A stretch of 64,000 nt of DNA, taken from contig JAEUKI010000062.1 in NCBI GenBank assembly GCA_016793325.1, positions 545,137 to 609,136 of the forward strand, given 5' to 3'. The notes beneath the pieces are model-generated. The model had not been told where the DNA came from. It saw only the letters and a program-made list of their open reading frames with translations, and searched no databases. A program made the translations under genes and the position numbers. The stretch is from Myxococcales bacterium. GTDB taxonomy: Bacteria; Myxococcota_A; Polyangia; Polyangiales; Ga0077539. Each line of letters starts with the position of its first letter. Within the stretch, counting starts at the first letter, position 1. Shown piece by piece: positions 33,185-40,355 of the stretch.

Positions 33185-34021
33185 ATGACGATCCGTCGCG
33201 TCGTATTGATTGTTGGTGCTTGTATTCTATCCGCCTCGTGCGTGATGTCCGAGGTCCCGGGGCGCGACGCGGGCGGCGACGTGTACGTTCCACTGCCCGA
33301 CGCGATGGTGCAGTGCAGGGGAAACAACGACGGCGTGATCGATCGCTCGGAGGTCGTCTTCGTCCCGGGCGCCGAGGCGAGCTACCGGGTCAACCCCGCG
33401 GGCGTCGGCGTGATCGTCGACACGATGGGCGCGATGGGCGCGGGCGGGGCGCGCGTGTGGGACTTCACGAGCACCGCGGGCGAGCTCGTGACGCTGCGGC
33501 TCACGGAGGTCAGCGGCCAGTGGTTCGAGCGGTCGTTCGCGGGCGCGCAGTACGCAGCGAGGCTCGACCCGCGCGAAGCGACGCTGGGCGTCTACCGCGC
33601 GACGGACACGGCGCTCGAGCTCCTCGGCGCCGTCGGCGAAGTCGAGTCGTCGCGGACGATGTTGCGCTACGACAACCCAGTGGCGCTCCTGCGTTTTCCG
33701 CTGCGGATGGGCGACACGTGGACGTCCACGGCGATGACGGTCGAGGGCATGGTGGACGGGACGCCCGTGGCTTCGCGAGACACGTACGCGCTCACCGTCG
33801 ACGCGCGCGGCGAAGTGCGCCTGGGCGCGCTCACGTTTCGCGACGCGCTTCGGCTGCGGATCGAGACGACCCAAGTGTTTCCCGCGGGGCCGGGGCGTCG
33901 ACGGATTCAGTACCTGTGGATGACCGAGTGCTACGGCGAAGTGGCGCGGATCACGTCGATGGACGGACAGGTCGCGACGGAGTTCACGACCGCGCGCGAG
34001 TTTCGGCGCCTCGGGTTTTGA
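33185..34021 (+). CDS. Lipoprotein, paralogue of the one at 28847
   Basis: A 278-residue lipoprotein: signal peptide MTIRRVVLIVGACILSASC with Cys19, short linker, then the same beta domain as the protein at 28847: NNDGVIDRSEVVFVPG at the start, LLRFPLRMGDTWTST in the middle, MTECYGEVARITSMDG and FRRLGF at the end. GGAG at 33175-33178 supports the ATG at 33185. The 4 kb between the two copies holds a hydrolase, a barrel and another lipoprotein, so the whole stretch looks like one envelope gene cluster. Function unknown. Confidence 0.75.
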   Translation: MTIRRVVLIVGACILSASCVMSEVPGRDAGGDVYVPLPDAMVQCRGNNDGVIDRSEVVFVPGAEASYRVNPAGVGVIVDTMGAMGAGGARVWDFTSTAGELVTLRLTEVSGQWFERSFAGAQYAARLDPREATLGVYRATDTALELLGAVGEVESSRTMLRYDNPVALLRFPLRMGDTWTSTAMTVEGMVDGTPVASRDTYALTVDARGEVRLGALTFRDALRLRIETTQVFPAGPGRRRIQYLWMTECYGEVARITSMDGQVATEFTTAREFRRLGF

Positions 34022-34025
34022 GCGC

Positions 34026-34664
34026 TCAGTAGAAGCCCTCGCGGCGCGCGTAGCGAGCGGCGCGCTCTTGGTCGTACGCGTCGGCGTCGAAGTCCTCGCC
34101 CTGGATCGCGCGGAGGATCTCTCCGTTGCTCGGGAGCGCTGCGCGATCGAGGTGGCGTTCACCGTTCCAGAAGTCCGAGCGGATGAAGGCCTTGCTGCAC
34201 TGGGTGTAGGCCTCTTCGATGTCGACGAGGATCCCGAGCTTCGGGGCTTTGCCTTCGACCGTGCTCGGCGCGAGCAGCTCGGCGTCCGTCGTGAGCGTCG
34301 CTCGCCCGTTGACCCGCATCGTCTCGCTCACGCCCGGAACGATGAACAACAGCCCCACCCGCGGGTTCGCCAAGATGTTTCGCAGCGAATCCGCGATGCG
34401 ATTTCCAGGGCGTTCGGGCACGAGCAGCGTGTGATCGTCGAGCACACGAACGAACCCCGCGGGGTCCCCGCGAGGGCTCACGTCGCAGCGCCCCTCGCCG
34501 TCGCTCGTCGCGAGGCACACGAACGGCGAGAGCTCGATCCAGCGCTTCGTGAGCGCGTTGAGCTTGTCGGTCATCTTCGAGCACACGAGCGCCGTCGGCT
34601 CTCCGATGAGCGCTCGAAGCGCGGCCTCGTCCGTGATCGTGTGGGGCGTGAGCCTGTGCGTCAT
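34026..34664 (-). CDS. Pyridoxamine-phosphate-oxidase-family FMN protein
   Basis: A 212-residue split-barrel flavoprotein of the PPOX group. Typical parts are FVCLATSDGEGRCDVSPRGD, LLVPERPGNRIADSLRNILA, PRVGLLFIVPGVSETMRVNG and the end QCSKAFIRSDFW. This pattern matches the subgroup annotated as FMN-dependent PPOX proteins of the MSMEG_1061/DR2398 type. Substrate unknown; not likely a vitamin B6 enzyme. GAGGA lies 6 nt before the ATG at 34664. The upstream DNA is a repeat region. Confidence 0.85.
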   Translation of the reverse strand: MTHRLTPHTITDEAALRALIGEPTALVCSKMTDKLNALTKRWIELSPFVCLATSDGEGRCDVSPRGDPAGFVRVLDDHTLLVPERPGNRIADSLRNILANPRVGLLFIVPGVSETMRVNGRATLTTDAELLAPSTVEGKAPKLGILVDIEEAYTQCSKAFIRSDFWNGERHLDRAALPSNGEILRAIQGEDFDADAYDQERAARYARREGFY

Positions 34665-34680
34665 GGTGCTCCTCGGGTGA

Positions 34681-35353
34681 ATGGGTGAACGGATGCTCGA
34701 CGCTGCGAAGCGCAGCCCCCACCCGCACTGCCGCGCCCCGCCCCCACGTCGTGAGGGCGGGGCTTTGCATCGAGAATACGCTGTGATGGATCCGATGTGT
34801 TGATTGCATGTGCCGCCTTTCTGCACGGCGGCGCTGGCCGTCGAGCATACACCTCGATCGGCGGACGAACGGCCCTTTCAGAAGCGCGGTTCATGCAATC
34901 AACGTGTGAGTTCAATCGCAGCACTTTCACAATGCAGAGCCCGGCCATCACGACGTGCGGACGACGGGACACGTCTCGGTTTCTCGCGTTGTGGATGCGC
35001 GAAGGGCAGCCCCCACCCGCGCTGCCGCGCGCCCCGCCCCCACGTAGTGAGGGCGGGGCTTGGCATTGTGAAATTGCTGCGACTGGAATGACGGATTGAT
35101 TGTGTGTGCCGTTGACGTGTTCGGTCATGCTCGCCGTGGAACGCAATCGAGCGACAAGCGGCTCTCGCGTGACAGTGGCCTGTACAATCAACCTGCCAGT
35201 CCCGTCGCAGGGATTTCACAACGCCAAGCCCCGCCCTCACTACGTGGGGGCGGGGCGCGCGGGAGCGCGGGTGGGGGCTGCCCTTCGCGCGTCTACAATG
35301 CGAGAAATCGAGATGTGTCCCGTTGTCAGCGGGTGATGGGTGAACGGATGCTC
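34681..35353. repeat. Composite of nested GC-rich inverted repeats
   Basis: Four arms of one repeat lie head to tail. The core of each full arm is GCAGCCCCCACCCGCGCTGC, then a hairpin (GCCCCGCCC...GGGCGGGGC with CACGTAGTG between) and a GGCATTGTG-like edge. Arms 34705-34815(+) and 34888-34960(-) make one element; arms 34960-35115(+) and 35175-35322(-) make a second of ~360 bp. The 18-bp sequence ATGGGTGAACGGATGCTC occurs at 34681-34698 and again, in the same direction, at 35336-35353, bracketing the whole. No gene is supported between 34665 and 35325. Confidence 0.8.
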
Positions 35354-36291
35354 TCGAGTCGCTCGGCGAGCGCGATGCCCGCGCCGCCGGTCGCTTGAAC
35401 GAGCGCCGCGTATTGTTGCAGCGCAACACGGTCGCTCGCCCCGCGCTTCATCGCGCGCAGCAGCGTGTTCTTCGGCGTGTGCTCGGTCGGAACGAGCTCG
35501 AGCGCCCAGCTCTCGTAGCCCGCGCCGCGGAGCAGCAGCGTTCGCATCGTGTCGGTCACGAGGGCCGCGGCTTCTCGACGCAAGTGGGGCGTCGCGTGCA
35601 CGGGCGCGAACGCGCTGACGTGTTGCTCCGCGAGTCCCTTCCATGCCGCGGCGAGCTCCGCCTGACAGCAGGGCGTCACGGCGATCAGCGTGGCGTTGGC
35701 GCGCGCTCCGAGCACGATCGCGTCGTCCGTGGCCGTGTCGCACGCGTGGAGGGCGAGCACCGCGTCGATGGCCGAGCGCGACTCGCCGAACGCCTCGTTG
35801 CACGCCGCGAGCGCGTCGAACGACGCGAGCTCGCCCGCGCGGTGGGTCACGATGCGCGCGAGGCCTGCGATCTGCGTGCGACGCGCGGACTCTTGAACGA
35901 GGGCCTCGCTGCGGTCGACCGCGAGCACGCGCACAGGCACTCCGTGAACGTGCTCGAGCGTGTACGCGACGAGCAGCGTGAGGTACGAGCGCCCGCACGC
36001 CGCGTCGATCAGCCACAACGGCGCCGCAAGGGTTGCGTCCGAGCGCGACGCGACGAGCTCGCGAAGCGACGGTCCGAGCGCAGCCACCATGTGATTGATC
36101 TGAAAGAACTTGCGACGCTCGGCGGGCGGCATGCTCGCGTCGCGGTGCAAGATCCCGAGCGCGCGCAGGAGCGCAGGGGCCTCGTGCGGTTGAATCGCGA
36201 GGAATTTTCCACGAGCGAGGTCGTCGAGCCGGTCGCGTGTCCAGTAAGCGCGGGCGGTGTCCGCGAAGGCGTCGGCCCAAGAGTCGCGCAT
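35326..36291 (-). CDS. SAM-dependent methyltransferase
   Basis: A 321-residue Rossmann methyltransferase. The cofactor site is LWLIDAACGRSYLTLLVAYT (motif I, with DAACG), then VRVLAVDRSEALV (acidic loop) and VLALHACDTATDDAI, followed by ATLIAVTPCCQAEL. The HACD and PCC motifs are those of the Methyltransf_32 family, of which some act on RNA or protein. The 3' end reaches into the right copy of the 18-bp direct repeat, so the last residues may have been altered by the repeat insertion. TATCGT lies 13 nt before the ATG and no Shine-Dalgarno is seen. It diverges from the PP2C gene, 45 bp away. Confidence 0.8.
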   Translation of the reverse strand: MRDSWADAFADTARAYWTRDRLDDLARGKFLAIQPHEAPALLRALGILHRDASMPPAERRKFFQINHMVAALGPSLRELVASRSDATLAAPLWLIDAACGRSYLTLLVAYTLEHVHGVPVRVLAVDRSEALVQESARRTQIAGLARIVTHRAGELASFDALAACNEAFGESRSAIDAVLALHACDTATDDAIVLGARANATLIAVTPCCQAELAAAWKGLAEQHVSAFAPVHATPHLRREAAALVTDTMRTLLLRGAGYESWALELVPTEHTPKNTLLRAMKRGASDRVALQQYAALVQATGGAGIALAERLESIRSPITR

Positions 36292-36324
36292 CGAAGGTGC
36301 GGGGACGATAGCGCGTGTCGGGCG

Positions 36325-36330
36325 TACGAT
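36325..36330 (+). promoter_or_regulatory. Possible -10 box, near-leaderless
   Basis: TACGAT lies only 6 nt before the GTG at 36337; a transcript from it would begin at or near the start codon. Confidence 0.35.
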
Positions 36331-36336
36331 GGCCTC

Positions 36337-37074
36337 GTGCGAATCGACTGCTTCGCGCAGACCGACGTCGGCCCGGTGCGGACGTACAACGAGGACGGCT
36401 ATGCGTTCGACGCGCGAACGGGCCTCTACGCGGTGTTCGACGGGATGGGCGGGCAGAGCTCCGGGGTGGTCGCGGTCGAGATCGCCACGCGCGAGCTCCG
36501 CGCGTTCGCCGACGAGCTCCCTGGAATTGCTGCGACGCACCATGAGCTCGAAGAGCGCGCGCGAACGCTGCTTCAGCGCATCAACCGCGGGATTCAAGAG
36601 GACCAAACGAAGTACAGGACCGCCTACGGGACGACCGCGGTCCTGCTCGCGATCGGCACGAACGAAGCGCTCGTCGCGCACGTGGGCGACAGCCGCGCGT
36701 ATCGATGGCGGGAGGGATCGTTCGAACAGATGACCGACGATCACTCGCTCGTCGCGGAGGTGCGCAGGTCGGGGGAGGTTCCGCCGGGATATTCGCTGGA
36801 GCAAATCGCTGAGCAGTTCGCCAACGTGATCACGCGCTGCGTGGGCTACGGAAGCGAGCTGCTCGTGGACACGAGGATCGAAGAGCTCCACCCGCGCGAC
36901 GCGTGGCTGCTCTGCAGTGATGGGCTCTGGCGCGCGCTCGCGAACGACGCCATCGCCGAGGAGCTCGACGACGAGTCCGACCCGAGCTCCGTGTGTCGAG
37001 CGCTCGTCGAGCGGGCGCTCGCGCGAGGGGCCGAGGACAACGTCACGGCGATGGTCGTGACCGCGCGACGGTGA
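36337..37074 (+). CDS. PP2C-family protein phosphatase
   Basis: A 245-residue metal-dependent Ser/Thr phosphatase. Metal and phosphate residues are in place: R and D in VGPVRTYNEDGYAF, D in YAVFDGMGG, LVAHVGDSRAYRW, MTDDHSLVAE, LLCSDGLW and EDNVTAMVV. It is of the soluble Stp1/PstP type with no membrane anchor. It probably reverses Hanks-type kinase action; an active kinase lies at 51427-53172, and a pseudokinase at 21659. The GTG at 36337 is the only start in frame that keeps the full N-terminal motif. Confidence 0.92.
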   Translation: MRIDCFAQTDVGPVRTYNEDGYAFDARTGLYAVFDGMGGQSSGVVAVEIATRELRAFADELPGIAATHHELEERARTLLQRINRGIQEDQTKYRTAYGTTAVLLAIGTNEALVAHVGDSRAYRWREGSFEQMTDDHSLVAEVRRSGEVPPGYSLEQIAEQFANVITRCVGYGSELLVDTRIEELHPRDAWLLCSDGLWRALANDAIAEELDDESDPSSVCRALVERALARGAEDNVTAMVVTARR

Positions 37075-37087
37075 TCGCGTCGAAGGG

Positions 37088-37168
37088 TGCGAGGAGCGGG
37101 ACTCGAACCCGCACGTGTAAAACGCTGGAACCTAAACCCAGTGCGTCTGCCAATTCCGCCATCCTCGC
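37088..37168 (-). tRNA. tRNA-Leu (anticodon UAG)
   Basis: An 81-nt class II tRNA read on the minus strand. Acceptor GCGAGGA pairs with TCCTCGC, discriminator A; the anticodon stem CTGGG/TCCAG holds loop TTTAGGT with UAG; a variable arm and the T arm (GCGGGTTCGAGTCCCGC) follow. CCA is not encoded. The gene lies between the PP2C and tldD genes on the opposite strand. Confidence 0.95.
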
Positions 37169-37230
37169 GGCGTTTGGCGAAAGTAGCACGATCGCGACCC
37201 GATGCGAGGTCGCGTATCCTCGCGGCCGTT

Positions 37231-38727
37231 GTGAGCGCCCAAACTGAATCGTCGTTCAGCGATGACGCCGTGCTCGAGTCGCTTCGCGAAGCTCTCTCGT
37301 GGCTGAAGAAGCAACGCGGCCTCGAGTACGCGGAGGTTCGCTTCGTGGACGAGGCCACCGAGAGCGTCCGCGTTCGGGATGGTCGCGTCGAGTCCGTCCA
37401 AGAGACCGACGCGCGCGGCGTCGGCGTGCGGCTCATCGCGGACGGAGCCTGGGGTTTCGCGTCGACCAACGGCGCGGATGGAGCCGCTGCGGTGCGCGCT
37501 GCAGAGCGAGCGCTCGCCGTCGCCCGCGCGACCGCGAGCACCGTGCGCGAGCGCGCGAAGCTCGCGCCGATCGAGCCCTCGAAGGGCCGCTACGACACGC
37601 CGTTTACGAAGGACCCCTTCGCGGTCAGCACCGACGACAAGATCGACTTGCTCGTTCGCGCGACGGAGTCCGCGCGGCGAAAGAGCGCGCTCGTTCGAAG
37701 AGCCGAAGCGCGGATGGGATGGGTCCGCGTCCGAAAGGCGCTCGTCACGACCGATGGAACCGAGGTCGTTCAACGCTTCATCTACGGCGGCGCAGGCGTC
37801 TCGTGCTTCGCGGTCGGGAGCGACGGCGTCGCGCAGCGTCGGAGCCTTCCTGCGGCGATGGACGGCGAGGCGGGGCAGGGCGGCTACGAGCGCGTCGAGG
37901 CGATGGACCTCGTGGCGACCGCCGAGCGCGCGGGGGACGAGAGCGTCGCGCTGCTCAGCGCAGAGCCGTTGGCCGCGCGTTCGAACGCGACCGTGATCCT
38001 CGAGAGCTCGCAGCTCGCGTTGCAAGTGCACGAGAGCTGCGGCCACCCGTGCGAGCTCGACCGCGCGATGGGAACAGAGATCTCGCTCGCGGGCGGCTCG
38101 TTCTTGCAGCCGTCGATGTTGCAGGGATTTCGCTACGGAAGTTCGCTCGTGAACCTCACGGCCGACGCGACAAACGCGGGCGGGCTCGGGACGTTCGGCT
38201 GGGACGACGAGGGCGTTCGCGCCACGAAGACACCCCTCGTTCGCGAGGGGATGTTCGTGGGCTACCTCTCGTCGCGCGAGACCGCGGCGAGGCTCGGGGT
38301 CGCGAGCTCGGGCTCGATGCGCGCCGATGGCTTCAGCCGCGCGCCGTTGATCCGAATGGTCAACGTCAACCTCGAGGCCGACCCGCGAGGGCCGACGCTC
38401 GAAGAGCTCGTCGCGGACACGGACGACGGGATCTTGATCGAGACGAACAAGAGCTGGTCGATCGACGATCTGCGGCTCAATTTTCAGTTCGGATGCGAAG
38501 TGGCCTGGGAGATCAAGAAGGGCAAGCGCGTCCGCATGCTCCGAGACCCCGTGTACACCGGCGTGACGCCGAGGTTCTGGGCGGGGTGCGACGCGATCTG
38601 CGGACCGAGCGACTGGCGCCTCTGGGGCATCACGACCTGCGGAAAGGGCGAACCGATGCAGCTCATGCAAGTGGGACACGGCGCCGCGCCCGCGCGCTTT
38701 CGCGGCGTGGAGGTGGGCCATGGATGA
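37231..38727 (+). CDS. tldD: TldD-type metalloprotease subunit
   Basis: A 498-residue TldD homologue, the catalytic half of the TldD/TldE protease that trims unfolded peptides and matures some ribosomal peptides (microcin B17). The zinc motif HESCGH at 267-272 matches HExxxH, and LGTFGWDDEG, SGSMRADG and the C-terminal GDxxxxxxTCGKG region (WGITTCGKGEPMQLMQVGHG) fit the family. The GTG start at 37231 follows TATCCT by 10 nt. The gene overlaps tldE by 8 nt, so both subunits are made together. No obvious precursor-peptide gene lies next to it. Confidence 0.92.
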   Translation: MSAQTESSFSDDAVLESLREALSWLKKQRGLEYAEVRFVDEATESVRVRDGRVESVQETDARGVGVRLIADGAWGFASTNGADGAAAVRAAERALAVARATASTVRERAKLAPIEPSKGRYDTPFTKDPFAVSTDDKIDLLVRATESARRKSALVRRAEARMGWVRVRKALVTTDGTEVVQRFIYGGAGVSCFAVGSDGVAQRRSLPAAMDGEAGQGGYERVEAMDLVATAERAGDESVALLSAEPLAARSNATVILESSQLALQVHESCGHPCELDRAMGTEISLAGGSFLQPSMLQGFRYGSSLVNLTADATNAGGLGTFGWDDEGVRATKTPLVREGMFVGYLSSRETAARLGVASSGSMRADGFSRAPLIRMVNVNLEADPRGPTLEELVADTDDGILIETNKSWSIDDLRLNFQFGCEVAWEIKKGKRVRMLRDPVYTGVTPRFWAGCDAICGPSDWRLWGITTCGKGEPMQLMQVGHGAAPARFRGVEVGHG

Positions 38728-40102
38728 GCGGCTCGAGGCGATGCTCCGCGACGCGCGCGAGGGGCTCTCGCGTTCGAAGGTGAAGAGCGCCGAGGTGTTC
38801 GTCCACGCGGCGGACCGAGGATTCGCGAGGTTTTCGCGCGGCGAACTCGATCAGCACGTCGAGCTCGACGAGCGTCGCGCGGTCGTTCGCGCCGCGGTGA
38901 CCCACGACGGCGGAGCGCAGATCGCGAGCGTCACGACCAGCGACACGAGCGCTGATGGAATCGCGCGCGCCGCGGCTCGCGCAGAGCACATGGCGAAGGT
39001 CACGCCCGTGACCGAAGGCTGGCCGGGGTTCGCGACGCGAGACGAGCCTGCGCCGCGCGCGCGCGCGTCGATCGCGGCGACGATGCGCTCGCCCGAGGAC
39101 CGCGCGAAGGCCGTGGGTCGATTGCTCGAGCGCTGTCGCGAGCGCTCGCTCGCAGCGGCAGGCGCGTTCGAGTCGAGCGAGCACCGCTCGGTGATCGTGA
39201 ACACGATCGGGCTCGAGCGCGCGGAGCGGACGCCCTTCGCGACGTGCAAGGTGTTCGCGCTCGACGCGGGCGGAGCCTCGGGATTTGCCCAGCAGACGCG
39301 GCGGAGCGCCGAGGACATCGACATCGACGCGATCGCCGCGCGCGCGGTGGACAAGTGCCTCGCAGGGCGCGATCCGGTGGTGTTGCCCGCGGGCGAGTAC
39401 GACGTCGTGCTCGAGCCCTCGGCGGTGGTCGAGCTGCTCGAGTGGCTCGCGTTCACGACGTTCGGCGCGCGCGAAGTCGCCGATGGAACGAGCGCGTTCG
39501 CCGGCCGCCTCGGCGAAAGAGTCACCGGCGAGAACATCACGCTGCGCGACGAGGGCGCGAGCGATCGATCGTTTTCGAGCGCGTTCGACCGAGAGGGAAC
39601 GGCGCGACGCTCGCTCGTGCTCATCGATCGAGGCGTCGCGACCTCCGTCGTGTACGACAGGCTGCACGGCGCGCGCGAGGGCCGCCCCTCCACGGGAAAC
39701 GCCGCGCCGCCCTCGGCGTGGGAGGACGCTCCTGTCGCGCAGTCGCTCGTGATGGACGGCGGAAGCGACACGCTCGAGTCCCTCGTCGCGAAGGTCGACC
39801 GCGGCCTGTGGATCACGCGCTTCCACTACGTGAACGGCTTTCTCGACCCGCGGCGGACGTTGATGACTGGGCTCACGCGGGACGGGACCTTCGTGATCGA
39901 GCGCGGCGCCCGCGGCCGCGGCGTGCGCAACATGCGCTTCACGGACTCGGTCTTCGAGGCGCTCGCGCGATGCGAAGGTCTCTCGTCGTTGATCGAAGCG
40001 GTCCCCACGTGGTGGAGCGACAGCGGAGCGTTCTACGCGCCGTCCGTGCTCATCCGGGGGCTGAAGTTCTCGGGCGGCGGCGTCGAGCCCCCGGCGGCGT
40101 GA
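38720..40102 (+). CDS. tldE: TldE/PmbA-type partner subunit
   Basis: A 460-residue TldE/PmbA homologue without a zinc motif, the partner that forms the TldD/E dimer. Matching parts are AEVFVHAADRGFARFSRGEL in the N-terminal domain, VLPAGEYDVVLEPSAVVEL, GENITLRDEG, GVATSVVYDRLHGAREG and the C-terminal GLWITRFHYVNGFLDPRRTL. ATG at 38720 overlaps the tldD stop by 8 nt. It converges on the FG-GAP lipoprotein gene, with a palindromic repeat between them that should stop transcription from both sides. Confidence 0.9.
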   Translation: MDERLEAMLRDAREGLSRSKVKSAEVFVHAADRGFARFSRGELDQHVELDERRAVVRAAVTHDGGAQIASVTTSDTSADGIARAAARAEHMAKVTPVTEGWPGFATRDEPAPRARASIAATMRSPEDRAKAVGRLLERCRERSLAAAGAFESSEHRSVIVNTIGLERAERTPFATCKVFALDAGGASGFAQQTRRSAEDIDIDAIAARAVDKCLAGRDPVVLPAGEYDVVLEPSAVVELLEWLAFTTFGAREVADGTSAFAGRLGERVTGENITLRDEGASDRSFSSAFDREGTARRSLVLIDRGVATSVVYDRLHGAREGRPSTGNAAPPSAWEDAPVAQSLVMDGGSDTLESLVAKVDRGLWITRFHYVNGFLDPRRTLMTGLTRDGTFVIERGARGRGVRNMRFTDSVFEALARCEGLSSLIEAVPTWWSDSGAFYAPSVLIRGLKFSGGGVEPPAA

Positions 40103-40124
40103 GCGCCAAAGGAGGAGTGCTCGG

Positions 40125-40289
40125 CCTCACCCCCGCTGCCGCGCGCCCCTCTCCCGCGGAACCGCGGGAGAGGGGCTATCGGGATCGAAGTGTTGTGGCC
40201 GGAGACCACCAGCGACCACAACGCACACAAAATCAAAGCCCCTCTCCCGCGGTTGCGCGGGAGAGGGGCGCGCGGCAGCGGGGGTGAGG
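40125..40289. repeat. Inverted repeat of 53-bp arms, each itself a hairpin
   Basis: Arms 40125-40177 and 40237-40289 are inverted copies with one mismatch. Each arm has an internal stem CCCCTCTCCCGCGG/CCGCGGGAGAGGGG (14 bp, 2-nt loop). It resembles the 34.7-35.3 kb and 63.8-64 kb elements (CCCCCGCTGCCGCGCG flank). It lies between the convergent ends of tldE and the next gene, where it may act as a two-way terminator. Confidence 0.85.
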
Positions 40290-40355
40290 TGCGCGCGTCA
40301 TCGCCCTCGACGCCGCGCATCCTCCGCCGTCGAGCCAAGCGTTTGCGCGCCTTGT

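Noticed and set aside
37088..37168. tRNA-Leu as an integration site
   Set aside because: No integrase, no repeat of the tRNA 3' end and no change of composition nearby.
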